Assembly: GCF_026651855.1 (NCBI RefSeq)
Contig: NZ_CP093280.1
Span: 2,148,001 to 2,212,000 of the forward strand
Direction of reading: 5' to 3'
DNA from: Pseudomonas silvicola
Lineage (GTDB): Bacteria > Pseudomonadota > Gammaproteobacteria > Pseudomonadales > Pseudomonadaceae
DNA length: 64,000 bases
Below the pieces are notes generated by a model that saw nothing but the letters and a program-made list of their open reading frames with translations, was not told where the DNA came from and made no database searches. Within the stretch, counting starts at the first letter, position 1. Every line of letters starts with the position of its first letter. This document shows, in pieces, positions 16,596-25,311 of this stretch. The position numbers and the translations under genes are program-made.

Positions 16596-17941
16596 TGAAT
16601 CGTCCACAAGCTGCTGTAGGGAACTGCCTCGATGTGCAGTCCTTCATCAACGCCCAACCCCTGTCCCGTTACCAGTGGCGGGTGGTGATCCTGTGTTTCC
16701 TGATTGTCTTCCTGGACGGCCTGGACACGGCCGCCATGGGCTTCATTGCCCCGGCACTGTCCCAGGATTGGGGCATCGACCGCGCCAGCCTGGGCCCCGT
16801 GATGAGCGCCGCGCTGATAGGCATGGTGTTCGGTGCCCTGGGGTCCGGGCCTCTGGCCGACCGGTTTGGGCGCAAAGTTGTGCTGGTGGGCGCGGTGCTG
16901 TTGTTCGGTGCCTTCAGCCTGGCCTCGGCGTACAGCGGCAACGTCGACCAACTGCTGGTACTGCGGTTCCTGACTGGGCTGGGCCTGGGTGCGGGCATGC
17001 CCAATGCCACCACGCTGTTGTCCGAGTACACCCCGGAGCGTTTCCGTTCGCTGTTGGTCACCAGCATGTTCTGCGGTTTCAACCTGGGCATGGCCGGTGG
17101 TGGTTTCATTTCCGCCAAGCTGATCCCGGCTTATGGCTGGCATAGCCTGTTGCTGGTGGGCGGCCTGCTGCCGATCGTGCTGGGCGTGGTGCTGCTGGTG
17201 TGGCTGCCGGAATCGGCGCGCTTCCTGGTGGTGCGCAACCGGGGCACTGACCGTATTCGCCGGACCCTGGCGCCCATTGCCCCGGCGGTGGTGGCCGAAG
17301 CGGGCAGTTTCAGCGTGCCGGAACAGAAGACCGTCAAGGGCCGCAACGTGCTGGCGGTGATTTTCTCGGGTACCTACAGCGTTGGCACCCTGTTGCTGTG
17401 GCTGACCTATTTCATGGGCCTGGTGATCGTCTACCTGCTGACCAGCTGGTTGCCTACGCTGATGCGTGACAGCGGCGCGAGCATGGAACAGGCCGCCTTC
17501 ATCGGCGCGCTGTTCCAGTTCGGCGGTGTATTGAGCGCGGTGGGCGTGGGCTGGGCCATGGACCGGTTCAACCCGCACAAGGTGATTGGCACGTTCTACC
17601 TGCTGGCGGGCGTCTTTGCCTATGCGGTGGGCCAGAGCCTGGGTCATATCACGGTGCTGGCGACCCTGGTACTGGTGGCCGGCATGTGCGTGAACGGCGC
17701 GCAATCGGCGATGCCGTCCCTGGCCGCGCGTTTCTACCCCACCCAGGGCCGCGCCACCGGCGTATCGTGGATGCTGGGCATCGGTCGCTTCGGGGCTATT
17801 CTGGGTGCCTGGATGGGCGCGACCCTGCTGGGCCTGGGCTGGAACTTCGAGCAAGTGCTGACGGCGTTGGTGATTCCGGCGGCGCTGGCTACCGCGGCGG
17901 TCATCATCAAAGGCATGGTCAGCCACGCTGACGCTACGTAA
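16595..17941 (+). CDS. pcaK: 4-Hydroxybenzoate/protocatechuate MFS transporter
   Basis: PcaK is a proton-driven aromatic acid:H+ symporter (AAHS family) that also serves chemotaxis to aromatic acids in P. putida. The 448-residue protein shows twelve hydrophobic helices. The family signature DGLDTAAMGFIAPAL is in helix 1, and the loop 2-3 motif is GPLADRFGRK. LPESARFLVVRNRG precedes the central loop, and a second-half equivalent is GWAMDRFNPHK. I start at the ATG at 16595 (MNRPQAAVGNCLDVQSFINAQPLSR in the P. putida style). The A-rich leader suggests Crc control and the upstream inverted repeat suggests PcaR control. Confidence 0.95.
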   Translation: MNRPQAAVGNCLDVQSFINAQPLSRYQWRVVILCFLIVFLDGLDTAAMGFIAPALSQDWGIDRASLGPVMSAALIGMVFGALGSGPLADRFGRKVVLVGAVLLFGAFSLASAYSGNVDQLLVLRFLTGLGLGAGMPNATTLLSEYTPERFRSLLVTSMFCGFNLGMAGGGFISAKLIPAYGWHSLLLVGGLLPIVLGVVLLVWLPESARFLVVRNRGTDRIRRTLAPIAPAVVAEAGSFSVPEQKTVKGRNVLAVIFSGTYSVGTLLLWLTYFMGLVIVYLLTSWLPTLMRDSGASMEQAAFIGALFQFGGVLSAVGVGWAMDRFNPHKVIGTFYLLAGVFAYAVGQSLGHITVLATLVLVAGMCVNGAQSAMPSLAARFYPTQGRATGVSWMLGIGRFGAILGAWMGATLLGLGWNFEQVLTALVIPAALATAAVIIKGMVSHADAT

Positions 17942-17979
17942 AGATTGCCTGCGGGACAGGGGAAAGCTCGAGAAAAGGG

Positions 17980-18008
17980 CGCCGCGCCAGGATCGCTGGA
18001 GCGCGGCG
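17980..18008 (+). terminator. GC-rich stem-loop after pcaK
   Basis: Perfect 8-bp arms, CGCCGCGC (17980-17987) and GCGCGGCG (18001-18008), enclose a 13-nt loop 39 nt after pcaK. No T-run follows, so it may stabilise or attenuate rather than fully terminate. Confidence 0.35.
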
Positions 18009-18071
18009 TTCGCTTCCCGGGCTGCGCTCGGCCCCACAGCGGAAAAGGGATGCATAGCAGGGTAAGGATTG

Positions 18072-18105
18072 GTTCGCTGATCGCACAAAAGGTCGATTAT
18101 CGGAT
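18072..18105. promoter_or_regulatory. PcaR operator upstream of pcaF
   Basis: GTTCGCTGATCGCAC (18072-18086) matches the PcaR site at 13 of 15 positions. The opposed arm GGTCGATTATCGGAT (18091-18105) matches its reverse complement at 11 of 15. The arm-to-arm offset (21 bp) is the same as in the pcaK operator. It ends 108 bp before pcaF. Confidence 0.75.
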
Positions 18106-18213
18106 TGTTTAGCGAAATTCGGGGGCTTAATCTGCTACCCATTCTGGCGTGCCCCTCGCGCCTTTTTTATTTTGAGCTGTCACCGCTCACGGCCAGATAC
18201 CAGGAGAAGCTTG

Positions 18214-19416
18214 ATGCGTGAAGTATTCATCTGCGACGCGATTCGCACCCCCATTGGCCGTTTCGGTGGCGGCTTGTCCACTGTCCGTGCGGACGACCTG
18301 GCGGCAGCGCCCATCAAGGCGCTGATCGAACGCAACCCGCAAGTCGACTGGAGCGCCGTGGACGAAGTATTCCTGGGCTGCGCCAACCAGGCCGGTGAAG
18401 ACAACCGTAACGTTGCCCGCATGGCCCTGCTGCTGGCCGGCCTGCCGGAGACTATCCCCGGCGTGACCCTCAACCGCCTGTGCGCCTCGGGCATGGACGC
18501 CATCGGGACTGCGTTCCGCGCCATCGCCAGTGGCGAAATGGAGTTGGCCATCGCCGGTGGCGTGGAGTCCATGTCCCGCGCCCCGTTCGTGATGGGCAAG
18601 GCCGACGCTGCGTTCTCGCGCAACATGAAGCTGGAAGACACCACCATCGGCTGGCGCTTCATCAACCCGCTGATGAAGGCCCAGTATGGCGTCGACGCCA
18701 TGCCACAGACCGCCGATAACGTCGCCGACGACTACAAGGTCTCCCGCGCCGACCAGGACGCGTTCGCCGTGCGCAGCCAGCAGCGCACCGCCGCCGCCCA
18801 GGCCGCCGGTTACTTCGCCGAAGAAATCGTGCCGGTGCGCGTCGCCCACAAAAAGGGTGAAACCATCGTCGATACCGACGAGCACCCCCGCGCCGATACC
18901 ACTATCGAAACCCTGGCGAAGCTCAAGCCGGTCAATGGCCCTGACAAGACCGTCACCGCCGGCAATGCTTCGGGCGTCAACGACGGCGCGGCAGCGCTGA
19001 TCCTGGCGTCGGCCGAGGCCGTCAAGAAACATGGCCTCAAGCCGCGTGCCCGGGTACTGGGCATGGCCAGCGCCGGCGTCGCCCCACGTGTCATGGGTAT
19101 TGGCCCGGTGCCGGCGGTGCGCAAGTTGACCGAGCGCCTGGGCGTTGCCGTCAGTGATTTCGACGTTATTGAACTCAACGAAGCCTTCGCCAGCCAGGGT
19201 CTTGCCGTGCTGCGCGAACTGGGCATCGCCGACGACGCCCCGCAGGTCAACCCCAACGGCGGCGCGATTGCCCTGGGCCACCCGCTGGGCATGAGCGGCG
19301 CGCGTATCGTGCTGACCGCTTTGCACCAGCTGGAAAAAACCGGCGGCAAGAAAGGCCTGGCAACCATGTGCGTGGGTGTCGGCCAAGGCCTGGCACTGGC
19401 CATCGAACGCGTCTGA
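18214..19416 (+). CDS. pcaF: 3-Oxoadipyl-CoA thiolase
   Basis: PcaF cleaves 3-oxoadipyl-CoA with CoA into succinyl-CoA and acetyl-CoA, the last step of the beta-ketoadipate pathway. The 400-residue protein is a standard thiolase. The acyl-accepting Cys is in [10 protein letters not shown] (about residue 90). ELNEAFASQ and [20 protein letters not shown] carry the active-site Asn and His, and the second Cys is in [10 protein letters not shown] near the C-terminus. I chose the ATG at 18214 ([19 protein letters not shown]) because AGGAGA lies 6 nt upstream; an earlier in-frame start is not supported. PcaR operator upstream, stem-loop downstream. Confidence 0.96.
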   Translation: MREVFICDAIRTPIGRFGGGLSTVRADDLAAAPIKALIERNPQVDWSAVDEVFLGCANQAGEDNRNVARMALLLAGLPETIPGVTLNRLCASGMDAIGTAFRAIASGEMELAIAGGVESMSRAPFVMGKADAAFSRNMKLEDTTIGWRFINPLMKAQYGVDAMPQTADNVADDYKVSRADQDAFAVRSQQRTAAAQAAGYFAEEIVPVRVAHKKGETIVDTDEHPRADTTIETLAKLKPVNGPDKTVTAGNASGVNDGAAALILASAEAVKKHGLKPRARVLGMASAGVAPRVMGIGPVPAVRKLTERLGVAVSDFDVIELNEAFASQGLAVLRELGIADDAPQVNPNGGAIALGHPLGMSGARIVLTALHQLEKTGGKKGLATMCVGVGQGLALAIERV

Positions 19417-19431
19417 TACAGAGCAGTCCGG

Positions 19432-19490
19432 TTACCCGAAATGCCCAGGAGCCTCCACGCAAGGCCCTTGGGCTTTCGGGTAATTGTTTT
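19432..19490 (+). terminator. Stem-loop terminator or attenuator between pcaF and pcaT
   Basis: TTACCCGAAA (19432-19441) plus GCCCA (19443-19447) pairs with TGGGC (19469-19473) plus TTTCGGGTAA (19474-19483). There is a single bulged T and a 21-nt loop, followed by the T-rich TTGTTTTGTT. It would separate pcaF from pcaT transcription at least partly. Confidence 0.75.
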
Positions 19491-19551
19491 GTTGCAGGGG
19501 GTTGTTACGGTATATGTCTAGGCTGTACCAACCTTAACGAGTGATAAGAAG

Positions 19552-20841
19552 ATGACAACAACTCACTACACCGGCGAAGAGCGGAGCAAACGCATCTTTG
19601 CAATCGTCGGCGCTTCCTCGGGCAACCTGGTCGAATGGTTCGACTTCTATGTGTATGCCTTCTGCGCGATCTACTTCGCGCCGCATTTCTTCCCGTCCGC
19701 CGATGCCACCGTGCAATTGCTCAACACGGCTGGTGTGTTCGCGGCCGGTTTTCTGATGCGCCCCATCGGCGGCTGGATCTTCGGCCGCGTGGCCGACCGC
19801 CACGGCCGCAAGAACTCCATGATGATCTCGGTGCTGATGATGTGCGCCGGCTCGCTGGTGATCGCCTGCCTGCCGGGCTATGAAAGCATTGGCCTGTGGG
19901 CCCCGGCCTTGCTGTTGCTGGCCCGGCTGTTCCAGGGCCTGTCGGTGGGCGGCGAGTACGGCACCACCGCCACCTACATGAGTGAAGTGGCCCTGCGCGG
20001 CCAGCGTGGTTTCTTCGCTTCCTTTCAGTACGTGACCCTGATCGGCGGCCAGTTGCTGGCCGTGCTGGTAGTGGTGATCCTGCAACAGGTGCTCAGCGAG
20101 GACGAATTGCGCGCCTGGGGCTGGCGCATCCCGTTCGTGGTCGGCGCCATTGCCGCGGTGATCTCCCTGCTGCTGCGTCGCTCGCTGAAGGAAACCACCA
20201 GCGCCGAGACCCGCCAGGACAAGGACGCCGGTAGCATCGTCGGGCTGTTCAAAAACCATACCCCGGCGTTCATCACCGTGCTGGGCTACACCGCCGGCGG
20301 CTCGCTGATTTTCTACACCTTCACCACCTACATGCAGAAGTACCTGGTGAACACCGCGGGCATGACCGCCAAGACCTCCAGCTTCATCATGACCGGCGCG
20401 TTGTTCCTGTACATGTGCATGCAGCCGCTGTTCGGCATGCTGGCCGACAAGATCGGCCGTCGCGCCTCCATGCTGTGGTTTGGCGCCCTGGGCACGCTGT
20501 TTACCCTGCCGATCCTGCTGGTACTGAAAACCGTGACCAGTCCGTTCCTGGCGTTTGTGCTGATTACCCTGGCCCTGGCCATCGTCAGCTTCTACACCTC
20601 GATCAGCGGCCTGGTGAAAGCCGAGATGTTCCCGCCGCAGGTGCGCGCCCTGGGTGTGGGCCTGGCCTATGCCGTGGCCAACGCCATTTTCGGTGGCTCG
20701 GCGGAGTTCGTGGCCCTGAGCTTCAAGAGCGGGGGTAACGAGAATGCGTTCTACTGGTACGTGACCATCATGATGGCCATCGCGTTCCTGTTCAGCCTGC
20801 GCCTGCCCAAGCAGCCGTCTTACCTGCATCACGATCACTGA
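19552..20841 (+). CDS. pcaT: Dicarboxylate (beta-ketoadipate/2-oxoglutarate) MHS transporter
   Basis: PcaT imports beta-ketoadipate and related dicarboxylic acids by proton symport. The 429-residue protein belongs to the metabolite:H+ symporter (KgtP-like) MFS family. It shows [20 protein letters not shown] in helix 1, [19 protein letters not shown] in loop 2-3, [21 protein letters not shown] in helix 4-5, and [15 protein letters not shown] after the central loop. It starts at 19552 with AAGAAG upstream. It is the first gene after the pcaF terminator and is followed closely by pcaB, pcaD and pcaC. It resembles the second MHS transporter at 45.9 kb, which is controlled separately. Confidence 0.93.
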   Translation: MTTTHYTGEERSKRIFAIVGASSGNLVEWFDFYVYAFCAIYFAPHFFPSADATVQLLNTAGVFAAGFLMRPIGGWIFGRVADRHGRKNSMMISVLMMCAGSLVIACLPGYESIGLWAPALLLLARLFQGLSVGGEYGTTATYMSEVALRGQRGFFASFQYVTLIGGQLLAVLVVVILQQVLSEDELRAWGWRIPFVVGAIAAVISLLLRRSLKETTSAETRQDKDAGSIVGLFKNHTPAFITVLGYTAGGSLIFYTFTTYMQKYLVNTAGMTAKTSSFIMTGALFLYMCMQPLFGMLADKIGRRASMLWFGALGTLFTLPILLVLKTVTSPFLAFVLITLALAIVSFYTSISGLVKAEMFPPQVRALGVGLAYAVANAIFGGSAEFVALSFKSGGNENAFYWYVTIMMAIAFLFSLRLPKQPSYLHHDH

Positions 20842-20888
20842 TCCAGATAGCGCGCCCCTGCTTGCGGGCGCGCCCTTAAGGAAGGTTT

Positions 20889-22253
20889 ATGAGCGAGAGA
20901 CCGAGCAACCAATTGTTCGATGCCTACTTCAGCGCCGATGCCATGCGCGACATCTTCTGCGACCGCGGACGGGTGCAGGGCATGCTCGACTTCGAGGCGG
21001 GCCTGGCCCGTGCCGAAGCCAGGGCAGGGGTGATCCCCGCCGAAGCGGTGGCCCCGATCGAAGCGGCCTGCCAGGCCTCTCGCTACGATTACCAGGCGCT
21101 GGGCCAGGCCATCTGCAGCGCCGGCAACTCGGCGATCCCGCTGGTGAAAATGCTGGGCAAGCAGATCGCCAGCCAGGCGCCGGAAGCCGAGCGCTACGTG
21201 CACCTTGGCGCCACCAGCCAGGACGTGATGGACACTGGCCTGGTGCTGCAGTTGCGCGATGCCGTGCACCTGCTGGAGGAGCGCCTGGCGAACCTGGGCG
21301 ATTCGCTGGCCCGCCAGGCCGAGCGCTACAAGGCAACGCCCCTGGCCGGCCGTACGTGGTTGCAACACGCCACGCCCGTGACCCTGGGCATGAAGATCGC
21401 CGGTTGGCTGGGGGCCGTGACCCGCAGCCGCCAGCGTCTGCAGGAACTCAAGCCGCGCTTGCTGGTGCTGCAGTTCGGTGGCGCTTCTGGCTCCCTGGCC
21501 GCCCTGGGGGACAACGCCATGCCAGTGGCCGAAGCGCTGGCGCAAGAGCTGCAACTGACCCTGCCTGAACAACCCTGGCACACCCACCGCGACCGTCTGG
21601 TGGAGTTCGGCTCGGTGCTGGGCCTGATCGCTGGCAGCCTGGGCAAGCTGGGCCGCGACGTCAGCTTGCTGATGCAGACCGAAGCCGCCGAGGTGTTCGA
21701 GCCGTCGGCCCCGGGCAAGGGCGGTTCCTCGACCATGCCGCACAAGCGCAACCCGGTAGGCGCTGCCGTATTGATCGGCGCCGCTACCCGTGTGCCGGGC
21801 CTGGTGTCGACCCTGTTCGCCGCCATGCCCCAGGAACACGAGCGAAGCCTGGGCCTGTGGCATGCCGAGTGGGACACCCTGCCGGAAATCTGCTGCCTGG
21901 TGGCCGGTGCCCTGGAGCAAGCGCAACTGTTCGCCGACGGCCTGGAAGTGGACGCGGCGCGCATGCTCAAGAACCTGGACCTGACCCAGGGCCTGGTGCT
22001 GGCCGAAGCGGTCAGCATTGTCCTGGCCCAGCGCCTGGGCCGCGACACCGCCCACCATTTGCTGGAACAGTGCTGCAAGCGCGCCGTGGCCGAAAAGCGC
22101 CACCTGCGGGCGGTGCTCGGCGACGAGCCGAAGGTGACCGCCGAACTGTCCGCGGACGAGCTTGATCGTCTGCTCGACCCCGCGCACTACCTGGGCCAGG
22201 CGACTGCCTGGGTCGAGCGTGCCGTGGCCGAACATTCCCGTTTTAGTGCCTGA
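20889..22253 (+). CDS. pcaB: 3-Carboxy-cis,cis-muconate cycloisomerase
   Basis: PcaB lactonises 3-carboxy-cis,cis-muconate to 4-carboxymuconolactone. The 454-residue protein belongs to the fumarase/aspartase superfamily. The conserved signature GSSTMPHKRNP lies near residues 277-287. LGATSQDVMDTG near residue 105-117 and the TWLQHATPVTLG segment near 155-165 carry the other substrate-binding elements. It starts at 20889 behind AAGGAAGG. It lies 47 nt after pcaT and 12 nt before pcaD, so the three genes form one transcription unit with pcaC. Confidence 0.96.
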   Translation: MSERPSNQLFDAYFSADAMRDIFCDRGRVQGMLDFEAGLARAEARAGVIPAEAVAPIEAACQASRYDYQALGQAICSAGNSAIPLVKMLGKQIASQAPEAERYVHLGATSQDVMDTGLVLQLRDAVHLLEERLANLGDSLARQAERYKATPLAGRTWLQHATPVTLGMKIAGWLGAVTRSRQRLQELKPRLLVLQFGGASGSLAALGDNAMPVAEALAQELQLTLPEQPWHTHRDRLVEFGSVLGLIAGSLGKLGRDVSLLMQTEAAEVFEPSAPGKGGSSTMPHKRNPVGAAVLIGAATRVPGLVSTLFAAMPQEHERSLGLWHAEWDTLPEICCLVAGALEQAQLFADGLEVDAARMLKNLDLTQGLVLAEAVSIVLAQRLGRDTAHHLLEQCCKRAVAEKRHLRAVLGDEPKVTAELSADELDRLLDPAHYLGQATAWVERAVAEHSRFSA

Positions 22254-22265
22254 GGAGAAACCGTT

Positions 22266-23060
22266 GTGGGCAAGATCCAACTCGCTGATGGTGAACTGAA
22301 CTACCAACTTGATGGCCCGGCTGACGCGCCGGTGCTGGTGATGTCCAACTCCCTGGGCACCTCGCTGGGCATGTGGGACACCCAGATCGCCGGCCTGACC
22401 CAGCACTTTCGCGTGCTGCGTTACGACACCCGTGGCCATGGCCAATCGCTGGTCACCGAAGGCCCGTACAGCATCGAGCAACTGGGCGGTGACGTGATCG
22501 CCCTGCTGGACGCCTTGCACATCGAGCGCGCGCACTTCTGCGGCTTGTCCATGGGTGGCCTGATCGGCCAATGGCTGGGCATCAACGCGAGCGAGCGCCT
22601 GAACCGGCTGATCGTCTGCAACACCGCGGCGAAAATCGGCAATCCTGATGTGTGGAACCCACGCATCGAGACCGTGCTGCGCGACGGCCAGGCTGCCATG
22701 GTGGCGCTGCGCGATGCCTCCATCGCCCGCTGGTTCACCCCTGACTACGCCGAGGCGAACCCGGCTGAAGCCAAGCGCATCACCGACATGCTGGCCGCTA
22801 CGTCGCCCCAGGGTTATGCCGCCAACTGCGCCGCCGTGCGCGACGCCGACTACCGCGAGCAACTGGGCAGCATCAAGGTGCCGACCCTGGTCATCGCCGG
22901 TACTGGTGACGCGGTCACCACGCCGGCGGACGGGCGCTTCCTGCAAGAACATATCAAGGGTGCCGAGTACGCCGAGTTCTACGCGGCGCACCTGTCCAAC
23001 GTGCAGGTAGGCGAAGCCTTCACCCAGCGCGTGCTGGATTTCCTGCTGGCCAAACACTGA
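22266..23060 (+). CDS. pcaD: 3-Oxoadipate enol-lactonase
   Basis: PcaD hydrolyses beta-ketoadipate enol-lactone to beta-ketoadipate. The 264-residue alpha/beta-hydrolase has the nucleophile elbow CGLSMGGLIG (Ser about residue 95). An acid residue lies in VIAGTGDAVTTP, and a C-terminal His is in YAAHLSNVQ. The oxyanion strand is VLVMSNSLGTSLGMWD. It starts at a GTG at 22266 (VGKIQLADGELNYQL) with TGAGGAGAAA upstream. It is a separate protein here; in some bacteria it is fused to PcaC. It is flanked by pcaB and pcaC in the same operon. Confidence 0.95.
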   Translation: MGKIQLADGELNYQLDGPADAPVLVMSNSLGTSLGMWDTQIAGLTQHFRVLRYDTRGHGQSLVTEGPYSIEQLGGDVIALLDALHIERAHFCGLSMGGLIGQWLGINASERLNRLIVCNTAAKIGNPDVWNPRIETVLRDGQAAMVALRDASIARWFTPDYAEANPAEAKRITDMLAATSPQGYAANCAAVRDADYREQLGSIKVPTLVIAGTGDAVTTPADGRFLQEHIKGAEYAEFYAAHLSNVQVGEAFTQRVLDFLLAKH

Positions 23061-23076
23061 TTTCGAGGAGCCGTCC

Positions 23077-23469
23077 GTGGACGAGAAAGAACGCTACAAC
23101 GAAGGCATGAAAGTTCGCCGCGCCGTGCTGGGCGATGCCCACGTGGATCGCAGCCTGACCAACATCACCGAGTTCAACGGTGAGTTCCAGGAAATGATCA
23201 CCCGTCACGCCTGGGGCGACATCTGGACCCGCCCAGGCCTGCCGCGACACACCCGCAGCCTGATCACCATTGCCATGCTGATCGGCATGAACCGCAACGA
23301 CGAGCTCAAGTTGCACCTGCGCGCCGCCGCCAACAATGGCGTCACCCGTGCCGAGATCAAGGAAGTGCTGATGCAGAGCGCCATCTATTGCGGCATTCCG
23401 GCCGCCAACGCCACCTTCCACCTGGCCGAGTCAGTGTGGGACGAATTGGGCGTCGAGTCCCGCGAGTAA
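23077..23469 (+). CDS. pcaC: 4-Carboxymuconolactone decarboxylase
   Basis: PcaC decarboxylates 4-carboxymuconolactone to beta-ketoadipate enol-lactone, the substrate of PcaD. The 130-residue protein has the carboxymuconolactone decarboxylase/AhpD-like helical core (WTRPGLPRHTRSLITIAMLI, ELKLHLRAAANNGVTRAEIK, QSAIYCGIPAANATFHLAE). The catalytic His region is ELKLHLRAA. It starts at a GTG (23077) with CGAGGAG upstream, 16 nt after pcaD. It is the last gene of pcaTBDC and ends at a strong shared terminator. Confidence 0.95.
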   Translation: MDEKERYNEGMKVRRAVLGDAHVDRSLTNITEFNGEFQEMITRHAWGDIWTRPGLPRHTRSLITIAMLIGMNRNDELKLHLRAAANNGVTRAEIKEVLMQSAIYCGIPAANATFHLAESVWDELGVESRE

Positions 23470-23487
23470 TCGCAAAGGCTGAAAGGC

Positions 23488-23519
23488 AAAAAGGGCGATG
23501 AGGAATCATCGCCCTTTTT
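23488..23519. terminator. Bidirectional terminator between pcaC and porin
   Basis: A perfect 14-bp stem, AAAAAGGGCGATGA (23488-23501) with TCATCGCCCTTTTT (23506-23519), has the loop GGAA. It ends both the pca operon and the convergent porin gene. Confidence 0.93.
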
Positions 23520-23567
23520 GCGTTTTGTGCCAGCCGTATTCCGAGCTTCGGCTGGTCCCTGCCGGAA

Positions 23568-24830
23568 TCAGAGGATGCTGATCGGGTACGAAACGATCAC
23601 GCGGTTCTCGTTGAACTGGCTGGTGCCGTAGTCACGGCGCATGCTCGAGTTGCGCCACCGCAGGTTCAGGTCCTTGAGGGTGCCGTCCTGGAAGGTGTAG
23701 GCAATTTCCGATTCGCGACCCCACTCACTGCCACCGTCGATGGTCGCGGTGTGGATGTTGTCACCGTGGATGTAGCGGTTCATCAGGGTCAGGCCGGGAA
23801 TGCCCACGGCGGCGAAGTTGTAGTCATGACGCAGCTGCCAGGAGCGTTCTTGCGCGTTGTCGTAGCTGGAGTTGTAGCTGTCGTTGGCCAGGGTGCCGCC
23901 GCTGGTGCCGTTGACGCGCATCCAGTTGCTGTCGCCGGTCAGCTTCTGCAAGCCCACGTAGAACGTGCTGCCGCCATACTTGGCCGAGAGCAGGGCCGAG
24001 TAGGTGTTGTTGTCCAGCTTACCGTCCAGCGCGCTGCCGTCGTCGCTGCCGTGGAAGTAACCCAGGTTGGCACCCAGTACCCAGGCGCCGACCGGTTGCG
24101 AATGCACCAGTTGCACATATTGCTGGTGGTAGATGTCTTCGAGTTGCGCGTACCACACGCCGACCAGGGTGCGCTTGTCGTTGAAGGTGTACTCGGCGCC
24201 GGCGAAGTTGAAGCGGTCCGACTCGTGGCTGGTGTTGCCGGTCAACTGCATGGGGTTCATGCTGCCGTCGTTGCGCGGGCTGTTGTCGCGGAACTGGCCG
24301 CCGTACAGGGTCAGGTTGGTGATTTCCTTGGACGTGAGCTGCGCACCGCGGAAGGTCTGCGGCAGCGAACGGCCGTCGTCCGAACGCAGGATAGGCAGCA
24401 CCGGCATCCACTCGCCGATTTTCAGTTCGGTGTTGGACACCTTGGCTTTCAGGGCGACTCCAAGGCGGCCGAAGTTGTCAGCCGGCTTGCCATCGCTGTC
24501 CAGGGGCAGCAGCTGGGTACCGCCGGTGCCGCCACCACCGTCGAGTTTCTGCGAGTACAGGCCCAGCACGTCGACACCGAAGCCCACCACGCCTTGGGTG
24601 AAGCCCGACTTGGCATCGAGGATGAAGTTCTGCGTCCATTCGGCCTGGGTGCCTTGTGGCGCCTGGCTGTCGGTGAAGTTGCGGCCGAAGTAGAAGTTGC
24701 GCAGGGTCAGGTTGACCTTGGCGTCTTCCAGGAAGCCATGGGCGTCGTCTGCCAGCACGGGCAGGGAAGAGCCAGCGATGGCCAGGGCGATGAGACTGCG
24801 GGTGTAGGACGAGCGAGTGATGGCTTTCAT
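23568..24830 (-). CDS. OprD-family outer membrane porin (BenF/PcaP-like)
   Basis: From the ATG at 24830 the protein is 420 residues. It has a signal peptide (MKAITRSSYTRSLIALAIAG, cleavage probably after VLA near residue 26) and a mature OprD-type barrel that begins DDAHGFLEDAKVNLTLRNFYF. Typical elements are EWTQNFILDAKSGFTQGVVGFGVD, QLRHDYNFAAVGIPGLTLMNRYIHGD, and the C-terminal SQFNENRVIVSYPISIL. OprD-family porins pass small organic acids; the BenF/OpdK-like branch takes aromatic acids. Its place at the end of the pca cluster supports uptake of aromatic acids. It is convergent with pcaC and has an A-rich Crc-type motif at its start codon. Confidence 0.9.
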   Translation of the reverse strand: MKAITRSSYTRSLIALAIAGSSLPVLADDAHGFLEDAKVNLTLRNFYFGRNFTDSQAPQGTQAEWTQNFILDAKSGFTQGVVGFGVDVLGLYSQKLDGGGGTGGTQLLPLDSDGKPADNFGRLGVALKAKVSNTELKIGEWMPVLPILRSDDGRSLPQTFRGAQLTSKEITNLTLYGGQFRDNSPRNDGSMNPMQLTGNTSHESDRFNFAGAEYTFNDKRTLVGVWYAQLEDIYHQQYVQLVHSQPVGAWVLGANLGYFHGSDDGSALDGKLDNNTYSALLSAKYGGSTFYVGLQKLTGDSNWMRVNGTSGGTLANDSYNSSYDNAQERSWQLRHDYNFAAVGIPGLTLMNRYIHGDNIHTATIDGGSEWGRESEIAYTFQDGTLKDLNLRWRNSSMRRDYGTSQFNENRVIVSYPISIL

Positions 24831-24837
24831 TATTGTT
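24830..24837 (-). promoter_or_regulatory. Hfq/Crc-type motif at the porin start codon
   Basis: On the minus strand the leader reads CACAACAATAATG, which contains AACAATAA, a perfect AAnAAnAA match overlapping the first base of the ATG. Repression by Hfq/Crc is inferred from motif and position. Confidence 0.55.
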
Positions 24838-25265
24838 GTGGTCTCTCTAATTATTGGCAACAGGATGCCGTCGCGACGATTGTTCAGTTCGTCGTGATTC
24901 ATGCAGCGTTCGCGAATGCGGGGTGGATCAGAGGCGTAGCGGGGCTTGGATGAGCATGGTGGCGTTTCCTGTTGTTATTGTCTTTGTGTGTACGGGATCG
25001 GGTGAATCCTTCACTGTCCTGTTGAGCGGATGGTGCTTGCTCGCAGGGGGTGAATCAATCTGTCGCACCGCAAACAGGGCGATAAACGAACACTAACTAA
25101 CTTGTTAGTTTCAATCAAGACGTTTCAATATGTTAACAGGTGTGTTTATAGCATCGTTTCTGACAGAAATGTCATAAATTCATCAGTTGTCGTACCTCCT
25201 TTTTGGGGGTTTGGTTTGAGTTTCCATCAAGCCGTGCACCTTGCAGCCCCCCCGGAAGCGAACCC
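24838..25265. other. Porin upstream region and ttgC downstream region
   Basis: About 430 bp carry the minus-strand porin promoter. A perfect palindrome, AACTAACTTGTTAGTT (25095-25110), is the clearest possible operator; it is surrounded by AT-rich sequence up to 25190. I see no gene here. Confidence 0.4.
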
Positions 25266-25272
25266 AAAAAAA

Positions 25273-25298
25273 ACCCGCCAACAAAGGCGGGCTTTTCT
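25273..25298 (-). terminator. Terminator of ttgABC
   Basis: A stem of CCCGCC (25274-25279) with GGCGGG (25286-25291) is followed, on the minus strand, by a long T-run (plus-strand A-run 25266-25273). It lies 20 nt past the ttgC stop. Confidence 0.85.
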
Positions 25299-25311
25299 TC
25301 ACACAGCTGAA

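Noticed and set aside
20835-23057. Long minus-strand open frame (740 codons) opposite pcaB/pcaD
   Set aside because: It is antisense to pcaB and pcaD, which are well supported; the translation is Gln/His/Gly-rich without a recognisable fold.
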